From Thermoanaerobacter sp. (GTDB lineage: Bacteria > Bacillota > Thermoanaerobacteria > Thermoanaerobacterales > Thermoanaerobacteraceae), in NCBI GenBank assembly GCA_014896455.1, contig JADBKJ010000012.1, positions 50,167-114,166 on the forward strand: a DNA stretch of 64,000 nucleotides. Reading direction: 5' to 3'. The number at the start of each line of letters is the position of its first letter. Position 1 is the first letter of the stretch. Under the pieces are notes generated by a model that was given only the letters and a program-made list of their open reading frames with translations, had not been told where the DNA came from and did not search any database. Made by a program: the position numbers and the translations under genes. Shown one piece after another: positions 34,001 through 44,463 of the stretch.

Positions 34001-34593
34001 TTCAATAAATTACTTTTTTCTCTCTTTACATCTCTTATTCTAACAAGTAATTTGCTTCCATACTTTTCTAAGCCGAAAATCCTCTCTAACATGTCCCTTC
34101 TTTCTTTGCCTGTTAGCTTTAAAAATTCACTAAATTTCCCTTGTGGAAGCACTACAGAACGAGTAAAATCCTCTGCTGTAAGTCCAATTAAATCCACTAT
34201 TTTTTGCTGAACTTCCCTATCTTTTTCTGCCAAAACTCTTTCTCCACTTTCCCCTATTTCCCGCAGTCTTGCTAATGTAGTTTTATAACCGCCGCTTTTT
34301 GCGTCCCTTTTTACATTTCTCTCAACTATATACCTTTTTCTTGTCCCATCAACACCTATTTCAAACTGGTATGTCAAAGACATAGATGTAGATTGAGTAT
34401 TTATAAAATCCTTGCTATTTCTGGGAATTTTCCCGTACATTGAAAGAGTAATTGCATCTATAATAGTGGATTTTCCACTTCCTGTGGGACCAAATATGCC
34501 AAAAAGTCCTTTTTCTGTTAGGACTTCAAAATCAATAATTTGTTCTTCTACAAAACTATTAAGCCCAGCAATTTTAAGCTTCAGAGGTCTCAT
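31060..34593 (-). CDS. sbcC: Exonuclease SbcC (Rad50-type ATPase)
   Basis: About 1177 aa. N-terminal Walker A in FGPTGSGKSTIIDAITLSM, two very long coiled coils, and the zinc hook CPVCGSIHH near residue 600 between them. C-terminal ABC signature VDTLSGGETFLTSLSLALALS and Walker B FFFLDEGFGSLD. With SbcD it opens hairpins and trims blocked double-strand ends. Last gene of the operon; it starts inside the sbcD stop region. ATG at 34593 gives the usual N-terminus MRPLKLKIAGLNSF; ATG at 34602 is possible. Confidence 0.95.
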   Translation of the reverse strand: MRPLKLKIAGLNSFVEEQIIDFEVLTEKGLFGIFGPTGSGKSTIIDAITLSMYGKIPRNSKDFINTQSTSMSLTYQFEIGVDGTRKRYIVERNVKRDAKSGGYKTTLARLREIGESGERVLAEKDREVQQKIVDLIGLTAEDFTRSVVLPQGKFSEFLKLTGKERRDMLERIFGLEKYGSKLLVRIRDVKREKSNLLNEVNAKLSQHEGVTKEALEDLKKKFEILKEEEKTLKEQKDKLDKEREKLKGIWEKQQELNQFLHKKEVLDRKLKEIEDKKEKLKKAEKALSVKPYIDSLVETEKKLILNQKDVEKYSKELEEALELLEKVEKEYEASLKEKEEKIPLIIEKEERLKRAFKLRDEIKKINSEREKLVKEYKDLKKQIDGIEREIKALSDSIDIAKKSLSEKEKRINEIKVDSNKREKIFAAFEIQKEFERKDKEKKEKEKRILELKELIGKQQKDIEKIDNLLKRKEKEIQEVDNNIKKLEMQKPPTNEDLLNLQKSLERKRLEILELKEKEKLKNEAENNLKEILKIKEEINNEIKEIEEKLKNKNNSLEEVKKDIEELVKNNMAGELAEGLKEGVPCPVCGSIHHVRLARKVEEDLIKEKQEIKANLEKDIMDYQSKLFKLKGELSGIEVKEEMYKKEYDKLWDILKDINLLKLEEELNKMESLFIQGKEKLEKWNKSKEELETLIKKLKEEKASLDLEHTRLKEGINKDISLLKEFESSLEAISITYSELEGQLRISREELGISDFKEKVEEINQKEREIEGLRNEIENFKNTIEELTNKKETLSNNLNVLSIRKGQIEEIGKEKSKNLRERQQEFDSLSEGRDIEEYLKEIQYNKEKIIKMESVLKETLEKARKDKQNIESKKISALKSRDLLNNMFREQSEKLENALLEKGFKDKKEVLEYLLDSENIKKIEEEIKNFENEYVSVNKSIDRLQEVLKGQKINEEEWNQLEESIKGLELVLNEKRKEIGATEKAISDMQENLQKVEEFTKQKKELERVVDILNELDNLFQGNKFVDFIAARQLKYITFFASKRLKEISRGRYALEIDSDNNFVMRDDFNGGVRRSVDTLSGGETFLTSLSLALALSSHIQLKGRAPLEFFFLDEGFGSLDAELLDIVMTSLERLKKDKMVVGIISHVEELKNRVPVKLIVTPPAVSGEGSKVRIEYT

Positions 34594-35791
34594 CTTCCTC
34601 ATCCTCTTCCTTTACTATACTCATAAAAAGTTCTAAAACCTCCTCTGTTGGAGGAACTTTGTTTTCCTTTAAATAAAATTCTTCAAAAAGTTCCTTTACA
34701 CTTTTATCATCTATCTCATAGTCTTCAATTTCCATCTCATCCTCTGGCAAAATTGGCTTTATTTCAACTATATCCGGTAATATGCTCTTCATTTCTTTTA
34801 TCTTTGAAGAAGGCAGAAAAGACTCAGTTTTAATCTCGAAATATGCCCATATATCTTTATCCCTGTATTCATGGCAAATTTGTAGAGCCTCCTCTATACC
34901 ATTACACCTAAACACTTCAATAGGCTTGTAATTTTTAAAATATATTTCCTTCACAGTCACAGGTTCTCCTACCTTTAAATCTACTAAATAAGCACATTTA
35001 GAATGGTTCATCTCACTTTTGCTATACTGAAGTGGGGAACCAGAATAATAAGCAGGAAGAGTAGAAGAAATTCTCTGAGGTTTGTGAAGGTGTCCGAGAG
35101 CTATGTACTGCGCCTTCTGTGGCAGGTGAGAAATTTCTACTGTAAAACTTCCTCCTAACTGAATAGGCCTTTCTGAACCTGACTCCTCTCCTCCTGCAAC
35201 AAAAATATGAGATACCGCAATGTTTATAGTATCTTCTCTGTATTTTTTCGAAAGGTCATTAAAAATTTCACCAACTCTTTCAGAGTAACTTTTCTGCCTT
35301 TTCTCTTCCTCCAATTCTTGAGTAAAAATTTCATTTAGCCTTTTTTCACTGGGATAAGGAAGAGCTATAATTACAGCTTTTTCACCTTTTATCTCAATTT
35401 CTAAAAAACCTTCTCCCGAATCTAAAATTTTAAACTTTCCAAAATCTCCTTTAGGAGCAATACTTTTAGGAGTACCTAAAAGTATCACTCCATGTTCATA
35501 TGCAAGGGGGCTGGCAGCTGAAAGCCTCTCAGGATTGTCATGATTTCCTGCTATGACCAAAATCACTCTTTCCCCGTTGGAAAGTTTTTTTAAAGTTGTG
35601 TAAAAAAGCATTTCCGCCCTTGCAGGAGGGTTTGAAGAATCGTATATATCCCCGGCAATTATGACCAGGTCTACATTATTTTCCTCCACTATCTTAACAA
35701 AATCCTCTAAAAATTTCTCCTGCTCTTCAATCCTTGAAAAATTTTCAAGGCTTTTTCCCAAATGCCAGTCTGAAGTATGTAAAATCCTCAT
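34574..35791 (-). CDS. sbcD: Exonuclease SbcD (Mre11-type nuclease)
   Basis: About 405 aa. Metallophosphoesterase motifs in order: MRILHTSDWHLGK, IIAGDIYDS, VIAGNHDNPE, AVSHIF and ALGHLHKPQ, which build the two-Mn2+ site. The C-terminal capping and SbcC-binding parts follow. Start at 35791 has AGGGTGAT upstream; the longer frame reaching 35824 has none. The start is 10 bases after addA, and the end overlaps sbcC. Confidence 0.95.
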   Translation of the reverse strand: MRILHTSDWHLGKSLENFSRIEEQEKFLEDFVKIVEENNVDLVIIAGDIYDSSNPPARAEMLFYTTLKKLSNGERVILVIAGNHDNPERLSAASPLAYEHGVILLGTPKSIAPKGDFGKFKILDSGEGFLEIEIKGEKAVIIALPYPSEKRLNEIFTQELEEEKRQKSYSERVGEIFNDLSKKYREDTINIAVSHIFVAGGEESGSERPIQLGGSFTVEISHLPQKAQYIALGHLHKPQRISSTLPAYYSGSPLQYSKSEMNHSKCAYLVDLKVGEPVTVKEIYFKNYKPIEVFRCNGIEEALQICHEYRDKDIWAYFEIKTESFLPSSKIKEMKSILPDIVEIKPILPEDEMEIEDYEIDDKSVKELFEEFYLKENKVPPTEEVLELFMSIVKEEDEEDETSEA

Positions 35792-35801
35792 TTTATCACC
35801 C

Positions 35802-38800
35802 TTAATATTCCAAAATCCTTCCATTAAAGAAGAGGTAAATATATTTTTCTTTGACTCTTTTGCCAGTAATCTTTTCTAAAGCCTTTGCATAAAGATCTAT
35901 CTGCACTTTATATTTTTCTTTTATTTCCTCCATCATTTCCTCTGTCACATAATCCGTCTTGTAATCAATAAGGATTATTTCTCCCTCTTCTTCAAAAAAG
36001 CAGTCAATAATGCCTTGCACAGCTATAAATTCATTTTCGTATTCTTCAGGCAAATCTTTGTAAACTTCTGTGCTTTTAATTTTTATATGGAAAGGCACTT
36101 CCCTTTTTACATTTTTAGAACTTAACATTCTCCTTCCAAGAGAAGCTCTAAAAAATTCTTCAATTCTTCTTATGTCTATCTCTTTAGACTGTGCTTCTGT
36201 CAAAATCTCTCTATCCACCATATTCTTAATTTGCTTCTTTATGCCTTCTACACTCAAATCCCCATTTAAATCTAATTTTTGCATGACAAGGTGCATAGCT
36301 ATACCTTTTTCGGCTGCAGTAAGTCCTTTTTTCTTTTCTAAAAAGGCAGGGATTTTAAGGACTGTTTTTTCAAATATTGAAGTAGTGTCCTCATCTATTA
36401 CTTCTTCGTTTAAAATTCTTTTAATTTCTGTAACAGAAAGTTTCGCAGGCAAATGGCAGGCTTTTTCATAAGGATATACATAATTTAAACGCCTTGTCAC
36501 TTCATCATAAAATTCACTGCTAGGGCTATCTAAATCTAAGTTTTCAAGCATTTGCAATAAGTTTGTCTCTTCCTCAACCTGTTTTTTATCAAAAATCACA
36601 TCTTTTTTATTCCAAATCCTTACCTGCCACTGTGAGCTATCCTCTTCCACAGCCACATATTGTACCTGTGCAAAATCCCTTAAATGTTTTAAATCCGCAT
36701 GCTTTATAACAGCAGGACCTATCCAATCTATATAACTTTTACCTTTTAAAATTTCATACTCAGGCACCTTACTCTCCAACATAGCAATATTGCACCATTT
36801 TTTCACTTTTTCCTTTATGTCTTTAACACTTCCAACTAATATTAATTTTTCTTTTGCCCTTGTCAAAGCAACGTACAAAACTCTCATCTCTTCAGAAAGG
36901 CTTTCTAACTTTATTTTGTTTTTTATTGCCTCTTTCACAATGCTGGGATAAGAAATTCTTCTTTTGAAGTCCACAAACTCAGGGCCTAATCCTAATAAAT
37001 GATGGTACAATACGCTTTGACTTAAATCCTTTAAATTAAACTGTTTACCTAAGCCTGCAACTATAACTACCGGGAATTCAAGACCTTTACTTTTGTGTAT
37101 ACTCATTATCCTGACTACATTTTCATTTTCTCCTACTATTTTAGCACTTCCCATATCGCCACTGCTGACTTTGAGGCGGTTTATAAAATTGATAAAGTTA
37201 AACAGCCCTTTAAAACTTGTTTCCTCGTACTGCTTTGCCCTTTCAAACAAAATCCTCAAGTTTGCCTGCCTCTGCACTCCTTGAGGCATTGCCCCTACAT
37301 AGGCATAATAACCAGTGTCTTGATATAAATACCACAAAAACTCATCCACCGACATATAAATGGCTTTCTCTTGCCACTTTTTCAATGATTCTAAGAAACT
37401 TTTAGCTTTTTGCCCCAGTTCATCCTCCCTTTGTGATACCTTTTTAAGTGCTTCATATATAGCTCTATTAGGCTCTTCTAACCTTATATCAATTAATTCT
37501 TCTGGGGTAAAGGAAAAAATAGGAGACCTCAAAACTGCCAACAACGGAATATCTTGCATTGGGTTGTCTATCACCTGAAGGAGGGATATTATAGTCTTTA
37601 TCTCCGTTGTTTCAAAGTATCCCGTTCCTGTGTCCGCAAAAGCAGGAATACCGACATTTATAAATTCTTCTAAAAATACAGGTGCCCATCTTTCTGTAGC
37701 CCTCAAAAGTATTACTATATCCCTATACTCAACAGGCCTATAATTTTTGAGGTTTTTATCATAAACCATAAAGGTATTTTTCTCATTTTGTGTAACTAAT
37801 TCCTTTATCCTTTGAGCTACCACCCTTGCTTCTACTTGTATGTTGTCAATAATCTCTTCCTCTTCTTCCCCATAAACCTCTAATTCTTCCTCTTCAGGAG
37901 TTTCATCATTTTTCTCTATCAAATGTATTTCCACAGGTCCACCTACAATGGCATCAAGAGGAGGTGTTTTAAAATCTGCTCCACAATTTAACTTCTCTTC
38001 CTCTGTATAATCTATCTCCCCTACATTCTTAGACATTATTTTTTTGAAAATGAAATTTACCGCATCTATGATTTGGGGTCTGCTTCTGAAATTTTTATAA
38101 AGCAGTATCTTTTTATTTTTATCTTCCTCTTTTGAAGAATAAGTATTGTACTTTTCAAAAAATATATGAGGATTTGCCTGCCTAAACCTGTATATGCTCT
38201 GTTTTACATCTCCTACCATAAACCTGTTAGGTGTGTCTTCTCGGGCTATAGTGCTTAGTATAACTTCCTGTATTAAATTAGAATCTTGATATTCATCCAC
38301 AAAAATTTCTTGGAATTTTTCTCTATACATCAAAGCTGCCTCTGAAGGCTTCACATTCCCGTTTTCATCGACTTCTGTCAAAATTTGCAGTGCAAAATGT
38401 TCAATGTCATTAAAGTCTATAATGCCTTTTTCCCTTTTTTTATCAGTATATTTTTTATCAAAAAGTAAAATCAAATCCACTAAAGCCTTCATGATAGGGT
38501 ATAAAGCTTTAATTTCTTTTTCAATTTTTTCTATGTCATCTGAAAAAAACTTATTTCTTATCTCCTTAATTTTAGCTTTAACCTCATTTCTTATTTTTGT
38601 CACTTCATCTTTTACTTTAGGGTCTATCTCTTTACCTGCTCTGGGAAGTCTATCAAACTCTACGGCATTTATCTGTTTTCTAAATTCCTCCCAATTTTCA
38701 CAGTCTAGAAGTTTTTCCAAGCTTTCCGCCTCTATTTCAAAATTATCAAGATAGCTTTGTAGCCCATTTTCACCATGAAGTTTATCAATTGCCACATACA

Positions 38801-39494
38801 TTCCATTTAAAAGCCCTGACATTTCTACTTTTAAACTGTCTAATATTACTGCCGCCCATTGTGAATTTTCAAAATGAAAATCCTCTTTAACTTCAAAGCT
38901 TAATAACACATCTCTAAGCCATTTTTCAGGCCAGGGAAGTGATTTTACAAAGTCGTACAATTTTAAAAGAATATCTACAAGGGGTTTATCCTCCTTTGTG
39001 CCTCCATAACTTTCAACCAATGTCAAAAAATCTTCATTATCCTCTTTTTGATATAATTCCTCAAAAAGCTCCTCTACCGCCTCTAATTTTAAAAGTAAAG
39101 TTTCTGTATCATCCCCTATTCTAAAGTTAGGGTCTAAATCTATGAGAAAAAAGTTATTTCTCACTACTTCCAAGCAGAAGGAGTGAATTGTGGTGATTGT
39201 AGCTTTGTTAAGTAATGTTAGCTGATTGCTAAGCCGCCTGTCTTCCGGATTTTGGTCTAACTTAGAAATCAACGCTTCCGCTATCCTTTCTCTCATCTCA
39301 GAAGCGGCAGCATTTGTAAAAGTAACAACTAAAAGTTTATCAATATCTACAGGATTTTTGTCATCCGTGACAAGTTTTATGATTCTTTCAACTAAGACAG
39401 CCGTTTTGCCAGAGCCTGCACCTGCTGCCACCAAGAGATTACTGCCACTTGTATTTATAGCCAGCTGTTGTTCATAAGTCCATTTGGTTTCCAT
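35802..39494 (-). CDS. addA: ATP-dependent helicase/nuclease AddA
   Basis: 1230 aa, UvrD-type helicase with a C-terminal RecB-family nuclease. Q-motif WTYEQQLAI and Walker [17 protein letters not shown] at the start, helicase motif [10 protein letters not shown] near residue 400, motif [15 protein letters not shown] near 860, and the nuclease core [10 protein letters not shown] near 1185. With AddB it resects double-strand breaks to 3' ends for RecA, regulated by Chi in Firmicutes. The start overlaps the addB end by 23 bases. Confidence 0.96.
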   Translation of the reverse strand: METKWTYEQQLAINTSGSNLLVAAGAGSGKTAVLVERIIKLVTDDKNPVDIDKLLVVTFTNAAASEMRERIAEALISKLDQNPEDRRLSNQLTLLNKATITTIHSFCLEVVRNNFFLIDLDPNFRIGDDTETLLLKLEAVEELFEELYQKEDNEDFLTLVESYGGTKEDKPLVDILLKLYDFVKSLPWPEKWLRDVLLSFEVKEDFHFENSQWAAVILDSLKVEMSGLLNGMYVAIDKLHGENGLQSYLDNFEIEAESLEKLLDCENWEEFRKQINAVEFDRLPRAGKEIDPKVKDEVTKIRNEVKAKIKEIRNKFFSDDIEKIEKEIKALYPIMKALVDLILLFDKKYTDKKREKGIIDFNDIEHFALQILTEVDENGNVKPSEAALMYREKFQEIFVDEYQDSNLIQEVILSTIAREDTPNRFMVGDVKQSIYRFRQANPHIFFEKYNTYSSKEEDKNKKILLYKNFRSRPQIIDAVNFIFKKIMSKNVGEIDYTEEEKLNCGADFKTPPLDAIVGGPVEIHLIEKNDETPEEEELEVYGEEEEEIIDNIQVEARVVAQRIKELVTQNEKNTFMVYDKNLKNYRPVEYRDIVILLRATERWAPVFLEEFINVGIPAFADTGTGYFETTEIKTIISLLQVIDNPMQDIPLLAVLRSPIFSFTPEELIDIRLEEPNRAIYEALKKVSQREDELGQKAKSFLESLKKWQEKAIYMSVDEFLWYLYQDTGYYAYVGAMPQGVQRQANLRILFERAKQYEETSFKGLFNFINFINRLKVSSGDMGSAKIVGENENVVRIMSIHKSKGLEFPVVIVAGLGKQFNLKDLSQSVLYHHLLGLGPEFVDFKRRISYPSIVKEAIKNKIKLESLSEEMRVLYVALTRAKEKLILVGSVKDIKEKVKKWCNIAMLESKVPEYEILKGKSYIDWIGPAVIKHADLKHLRDFAQVQYVAVEEDSSQWQVRIWNKKDVIFDKKQVEEETNLLQMLENLDLDSPSSEFYDEVTRRLNYVYPYEKACHLPAKLSVTEIKRILNEEVIDEDTTSIFEKTVLKIPAFLEKKKGLTAAEKGIAMHLVMQKLDLNGDLSVEGIKKQIKNMVDREILTEAQSKEIDIRRIEEFFRASLGRRMLSSKNVKREVPFHIKIKSTEVYKDLPEEYENEFIAVQGIIDCFFEEEGEIILIDYKTDYVTEEMMEEIKEKYKVQIDLYAKALEKITGKRVKEKYIYLFFNGRILEY

Positions 39495-42400
39495 CTGACT
39501 TCACTTCCTGTTCCAATATACTCCATATCTCCTCAACATCTTTACTCTTTATAACCCTGTACTCATTCCCTTTAAAATTCGTTTCAAATTGGCAGACAGA
39601 AGAGAAAGGGCAATATTTACAAGGAGTTTCTTTATCTTTTTTATATGGAGAAATTGAAATGTTTCCCTCTAACATCTGTTCGCTGAGACGTTGTATGGTC
39701 TTTTTGACATGCCTTCTCAACAATTCAAACTGCTCTTTTGTGGCTCCTTTGGTGTTTTTGCCTACACTCCCGTCTTTATTGATTGTTGCTGGAATTATAT
39801 AAGAAGTACCTTCAATTGATTTGTCCATCTCTTTTATGATTTGAGCATCATTTAAAACAAGCCCTTCCAATCTCAACTTTTTAAAAATTTGCATTTGCAA
39901 CTCTTCATCTGATATATCTTTATCTGCCTTTATAATCGGGTCATCTATTTTAAAGTAGAATATGCCAGCCGGATTTAGATTTGTGTTTCCCTTTATTGCA
40001 CTTTCTAATATAGCATCTAAATATATCAAAAGCTGAAGTTCTAAACCATAAAACACATCTGAAAGGTCTAAAGTTTTGTTGCCAGACTTGTAATCTATTA
40101 TCCTTATATAGGCTTCATCCTCTTTTTCAAATATATCAACCCTGTCTATCCTCCCTATGAGATTTATCTCCTCACCGTTTGACAGCACAATCTTTATAGG
40201 AGGATACTTTTGGTTATCGCCAAAAGCAACCTCATGGTCTAAAGGCACAAAAGAACTTCTCTTTATGTGCTCAGATACCACCCATACCGCATTAGAAAGC
40301 ACTCTTTTTAACCTTTCAGCAAGATATTTGTATCTGGGACTGCTGTTTAAAATATATCCTGGTATTTTTTGTATCATGTCATCCACAATAATAGCCACAG
40401 CCTCATCGCACCACTCTCTGTCAATATCCTGCCAAGTAAGTCCTTCTTCCTCCAATGCCTTTGAAAATCTGTCAAGGACATTGTGCATAAAGGTCCCTAA
40501 ATCAGGAGGCTCGAAACTAAATATTTTCCTTTCTTTCGCTTTAAGCCCGTATTGGACAAAATAAGCAAAAGGACAAGCTGCGTATTTTTCAAGTCTGGAT
40601 ACGCTAAAATACATTTCATCCCCATACAACTTTTTTGCCTTGTGGGCAGGTACTTTTTCAACCTGATTAGTGTAATAAAGTCCTTCTAAAGCCCTTGTCA
40701 ATTTCGGCTTCCATGGTTCACTTTTGGCATACCATTTATATACATCCAACCACAGAGGATGCATTTTATTTGTAATATCCCATTTTTTAACTGCACTTAC
40801 CATTTCATTAAAAGTAGGTGAAGGTGTTGATACGCGATTTAAATTTTCCTCTGCTGTATCCATCTCTACCACGTTGCTAAACTGCTTTATTTTAGGAAAA
40901 ATCTTTTTCAATCGGGAAATTATTATAGAGGGTCTTAAGCTTTTCCCTTCATGGTCAGCAATGGGATAGCTTATCCTTAAAAATTTACTTGTAGAAGTCA
41001 AAGCAGTGTAGACTAAAAATTGCTCTTCAAATATTTTAGTCTTTGTATCTCTGTCTAACTCCACATTGTGGGAAGCTAAAATTTCCCTATCCCCATCTGT
41101 CAAAATTCCTTCCTCAAAAAAAGAAGCAGGAAATATACCATCATTTACGCCGATTATGTAAAGGGCTTTTGCATTGTGACTTTTCATCCTATCGACACTG
41201 GTAACTAACACTTCATCAAGTGCAGGAGGAATACTTCCAATTTGATATTCATCAAAACCTATGCTTAATATCTTTGCAAACTGCTCTGCTGTAACTTTTT
41301 CCTCCCCCATCACTTCTACCATTTGATCTAAAACATCTACAACAATATCCCAAACCTGTGCGTATTGATTTGCTGTGTCATATTCCTTCTCTTGTTTGAA
41401 TTTTTCAATTAATTTTTCAATCTTTTGAGGCAATTTCATTTCAACTAAAAAGTCATACAAAGTGCCACAAGCTTCTTTAATATTCTTCGATTTAGAAAAT
41501 TTTTTATAAAAATTCTGTAAGGGAGTTGCGATTTTTCCTTTTATCTCATTCACTTTCTCTATTATCTCTTTTTCATCTTCCTCTATTGAAAGTCTATCAA
41601 ATCTGTAATTTAACCTGTAATTCCAAACTTCCTCTTTCCATTTATCTCCCTTTATACCGTTAGCTAAAACATAATTCTCAATAAGGTTTATGTCCTCTTT
41701 TTCTAAATCTGCAAAACCTGTCTTTAGGTATCTAAAAACAGACTCATAAGACCATCTTTTTAAATGAATGTCAAAAAGAGAGGTTATAAAAACGATGATA
41801 GGATTATTTTTTATTTCTATCTTTAGGTCTATAAAATGGGGAATTTCATATTGAGAAAATATAGCTTTTACGAGTTTATGATATCTATTTAAATCGCGAG
41901 TAGCTACCACAATGTCAGAATACCTAAACCCCTCATCTCTCACTAATCTTATGATATCTCTTGCAGTCTCTTCAACTTCGCTATAGACATTGACAGCCTT
42001 AAATATGCTTATATCCTCTGTTTCTTTTAGATATACTTTGTAAGGGTAGGAAAAGAGATGTTTTTCTATAAAACTTAGTTCTTCACTTTCTTTAAATCTC
42101 TGTGGAATCCCTATATTCAAATTCACTGGTTTTTCATAGGATATATTATTTCTTTGGCATATTTCTAAAAGTTTGTCTTCTGTCTTTTTAGTGGTGTAAA
42201 AAAGGTCTGTAGTATCAATTTCATAAGAGTTGTGTGATGTATCCATACAGAGAGTAATATTTACTCTTGATGCTTTCTTTAAAAGCTTTTCTATTACCCT
42301 GTACTGCTTTGGTGTAAAACCCGTAAAGCCGTCTATCCAAAATTCCGCTCCTTCAAATTGAGAAGAATATTCCAGTTTCTCTGCCAAAAGAGTCAACTCA

Positions 42401-42933
42401 TCCTCTTGGTCTATATAATTTTGGTGTAAACTCTCTTCAAATTTAGAATATATTAAACTTATGTCTTTTAGTTTTTCTCTTAATCCTAAATTATCTATTG
42501 TTTTAGTTATCTCTAATAACTTTTCAGGAGTCACTTCAAATCTTTTAAGTTCTGTTATAACTTCTGAAACTTTTTTGATAAAACCCTGCTGCCTGGAGGC
42601 TTTAGAATAAACTTTAAGGTCTTTTTGTATGTCTTCTATTATTTTATAAATAAGCATTGACCTCCCACAAGATTTCATGTGCTGACGGGTAAGACCTCCA
42701 ACTTCTGTAAATACCCTATTTGCCAAAGTCTTAAAACTCAAAACTTGTGCCCTTATCTTTTCATCTTTTTCAATTGTATTTAAAAGATATTTTTCTGCCT
42801 CAAAGGTAAATTGTTCAGGGACAAGTAGTATAAGAGGGTGGGATTTTCCATCATTCAATTTTCTCTTTATATCATTAAGGCAAAAGGCAGTCTTGCCTGT
42901 ACCTGCTCTTCCATATATAAATCTTATGCTCAT
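39472..42933 (-). CDS. addB: ATP-dependent nuclease subunit AddB
   Basis: 1153 aa. N-terminal Walker [18 protein letters not shown], an inactivated helicase body, and a nuclease core [14 protein letters not shown]. The four Cys of the iron-sulfur clasp are visible as CPFAYF near residue 780 and [10 protein letters not shown] near residue 1115. ATG at 42933 has AAAGGAG upstream. First gene of addB-addA-sbcD-sbcC, which groups both major end-processing nucleases in one transcript. Its 5' end and promoter exist as a second, decayed inverted copy at 45.2-45.5 kb. Confidence 0.96.
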   Translation of the reverse strand: MSIRFIYGRAGTGKTAFCLNDIKRKLNDGKSHPLILLVPEQFTFEAEKYLLNTIEKDEKIRAQVLSFKTLANRVFTEVGGLTRQHMKSCGRSMLIYKIIEDIQKDLKVYSKASRQQGFIKKVSEVITELKRFEVTPEKLLEITKTIDNLGLREKLKDISLIYSKFEESLHQNYIDQEDELTLLAEKLEYSSQFEGAEFWIDGFTGFTPKQYRVIEKLLKKASRVNITLCMDTSHNSYEIDTTDLFYTTKKTEDKLLEICQRNNISYEKPVNLNIGIPQRFKESEELSFIEKHLFSYPYKVYLKETEDISIFKAVNVYSEVEETARDIIRLVRDEGFRYSDIVVATRDLNRYHKLVKAIFSQYEIPHFIDLKIEIKNNPIIVFITSLFDIHLKRWSYESVFRYLKTGFADLEKEDINLIENYVLANGIKGDKWKEEVWNYRLNYRFDRLSIEEDEKEIIEKVNEIKGKIATPLQNFYKKFSKSKNIKEACGTLYDFLVEMKLPQKIEKLIEKFKQEKEYDTANQYAQVWDIVVDVLDQMVEVMGEEKVTAEQFAKILSIGFDEYQIGSIPPALDEVLVTSVDRMKSHNAKALYIIGVNDGIFPASFFEEGILTDGDREILASHNVELDRDTKTKIFEEQFLVYTALTSTSKFLRISYPIADHEGKSLRPSIIISRLKKIFPKIKQFSNVVEMDTAEENLNRVSTPSPTFNEMVSAVKKWDITNKMHPLWLDVYKWYAKSEPWKPKLTRALEGLYYTNQVEKVPAHKAKKLYGDEMYFSVSRLEKYAACPFAYFVQYGLKAKERKIFSFEPPDLGTFMHNVLDRFSKALEEEGLTWQDIDREWCDEAVAIIVDDMIQKIPGYILNSSPRYKYLAERLKRVLSNAVWVVSEHIKRSSFVPLDHEVAFGDNQKYPPIKIVLSNGEEINLIGRIDRVDIFEKEDEAYIRIIDYKSGNKTLDLSDVFYGLELQLLIYLDAILESAIKGNTNLNPAGIFYFKIDDPIIKADKDISDEELQMQIFKKLRLEGLVLNDAQIIKEMDKSIEGTSYIIPATINKDGSVGKNTKGATKEQFELLRRHVKKTIQRLSEQMLEGNISISPYKKDKETPCKYCPFSSVCQFETNFKGNEYRVIKSKDVEEIWSILEQEVKSDGNQMDL

Positions 42934-43046
42934 ATCGTCCACTCCTTTAAGCGAAAGGACATCTAATATAAATGTCACCACATTATTGATGTTTGGTGAA
43001 GAGACTCAAACTATTGAACTATTTTCTCGTTACAATTATACCAATT
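42761..43046. repeat. Inverted duplication, copy 1 (intact addB 5' end)
   Basis: This 286-base stretch, covering the first 57 or so codons of addB and about 110 bases upstream, recurs in inverted orientation at 45208-45492 at roughly 92% identity by eye. Here the addB frame is intact, so this is the functional copy. The two copies bracket the DUF1646 and FAH genes. Confidence 0.9.
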
Positions 43047-43208
43047 ATCACTATACTTTTCATCATAATTTATTCCCTTTTTGGAAAAAGAACGTTGAAA
43101 ATGAATGCAAATTTAATGTGGATAAATATTAGAAAGTCAGTTAATCCTTTTGTGCTGATGTTTGGAGGAGTATTATACGGAATATTTTTAATCACTGTAC
43201 TCCATTAA
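42996..43208 (+). CDS. Possible small two-helix membrane protein
   Basis: A GTG or TTG (42993) start gives about 70 residues with two hydrophobic segments (LNYFLVTIIPIITILFIIIY and FVLMFGGVLYGIFLITVL) separated by a basic linker. It runs divergently from addB, and its 5' part lies in the duplicated segment. The inverted copy has a 2-base insertion that breaks the frame. No strong ribosome site is visible, so the gene is plausible but unproven. Confidence 0.35.
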   Translation: MKRLKLLNYFLVTIIPIITILFIIIYSLFGKRTLKMNANLMWINIRKSVNPFVLMFGGVLYGIFLITVLH

Positions 43209-43226
43209 TTTATATCTTCATCTCTG

Positions 43227-43256
43227 TTGCTTATATAAATACCTGTATGTTATAAT
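43227..43256 (+). promoter_or_regulatory. Promoter of the DUF1646 transporter
   Basis: -35 TTGCTT (43227-43232), 18-base spacer, -10 TATAAT (43251-43256). The predicted start lies about 20 bases before the structured leader. Confidence 0.6.
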
Positions 43257-43280
43257 TTTAATAAAGTAAATAAAGTTTTT

Positions 43281-43371
43281 ACGGTTGGCAAGTCTTATGA
43301 CTTGTTCAAGAACTTTCGGCTTCTTGGGTGGGAAGCTCATCTTAAAGGTGAGTTTTTCCACCTTTTATTTT
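43281..43371 (+). ncRNA. Candidate Na+-I (DUF1646 motif) riboswitch with terminator
   Basis: The leader folds into CAAGTC / GACTTG, then CAAGAA / TTCTTG with a CTTTCGG loop, then a long hairpin GGTGG / CCACC (inner stem CTCA / TGAG) followed by TTTTATTTT, a terminator-type expression platform. It stands directly before a DUF1646 transporter gene. The DUF1646 RNA motif, now called the Na+-I riboswitch, is known to sit before exactly this gene family. I recognise the context and fold but could not check the consensus base by base. Confidence 0.55.
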
Positions 43372-43411
43372 ACAAAATAATACAAATAATAATGTAAAAG
43401 GAGGATGGATT

Positions 43412-44461
43412 GTGGTCATTGTTGCACTCTTAGTAATATTATTAATGATCCTAATTTTGCCTCTTGTAAATAGGCATATAGAACACAACATCGAATATTT
43501 TCTTTTTGCAATGGGAGTTGCTGCAGCATTTGTATCAGGAGTATTTTCTTATGACCTGATAGCTCACATATTTAAAAATCATCTTTTGTATTTAATAACA
43601 GCAGCCGTATTTTTATCAGGACTTTTATTTGAGATATTTAAAGATAAATTTAAAAAATTTATAGGAACAGTAGTAACTCATATTCCGCTTAAAATATTTG
43701 TATTTTTAGTAATTATTATCCTTGGCTTGACAGCCAGTATAATTACAGCCATAATAGCCTCAATAATATTAGTGGAAATAATTCACTCGTTGCCCTTAAA
43801 ACACAAAGACAAAGTGGTGATTACTGTCATTGCCTCTCTTTCAATAGGCATGGGTGCTGCACTAACACCAATTGGCGAGCCTTTAGCCACAATAGTAACC
43901 TCAAAATTAAATGAAAGCTTCCTTTACCTTTTTACTACCTTAGGCATTTACATCATACCAGCTGTATTGGCTTTGGGCTTTTTGGGTTTACTTTATATTA
44001 ATAAATTAGAGAAAAGTAGTCTCATTATAGAAGAAAATTATGTGGAAGAAGCAGAAGAAATTAAAAAAATTGAAAGATTTCAATTTATCTTTATTCAAGC
44101 ATTTAAAATTTTTGTTTTTATTCTGGCATTGGAACTTTTAGGTGCAGGATTCAAACCTATTATTGACAATTATATAATTCATCTTGATAGCCGACTTTTA
44201 TACTGGATAAACATGACCTCAGCAGTTCTTGACAACGCAACACTGGCAGCAGCCGAAATAAGCCCTGCTATGACAACAGAACAAATCCAAGCAATATTGA
44301 TGGGGCTTCTAATAAGTGGCGGCATGTTGATTCCAGGAAACATACCTAATATCATATCAGCAGGAAAGCTGAATATAAAAAGCCGTGAATGGGCTTTAGT
44401 AGGAATTCCTCTATCTTTAATTGGTTTAGTTATATATTTTATCATTCATTTTGTAGTCTGA
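43412..44461 (+). CDS. DUF1646 family cation transporter
   Basis: 349 aa, about ten membrane helices, related to the ArsB/NhaD ion transporter superfamily. Two conserved half-site blocks are visible: SIGMGAALTPIGEPLATIV near residue 145 and SAVLDNATLAAAEISPAM near residue 270, with GNIPNIISAGKL after it. The family is assigned to Na+ export on the basis of its riboswitch. GTG start with AAAGGAGGATGG upstream, behind the candidate Na+ riboswitch. It converges with the FAH gene with 2 bases between the stops. Confidence 0.88.
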   Translation: MVIVALLVILLMILILPLVNRHIEHNIEYFLFAMGVAAAFVSGVFSYDLIAHIFKNHLLYLITAAVFLSGLLFEIFKDKFKKFIGTVVTHIPLKIFVFLVIIILGLTASIITAIIASIILVEIIHSLPLKHKDKVVITVIASLSIGMGAALTPIGEPLATIVTSKLNESFLYLFTTLGIYIIPAVLALGFLGLLYINKLEKSSLIIEENYVEEAEEIKKIERFQFIFIQAFKIFVFILALELLGAGFKPIIDNYIIHLDSRLLYWINMTSAVLDNATLAAAEISPAMTTEQIQAILMGLLISGGMLIPGNIPNIISAGKLNIKSREWALVGIPLSLIGLVIYFIIHFVV

Positions 44462-44463
44462 TT

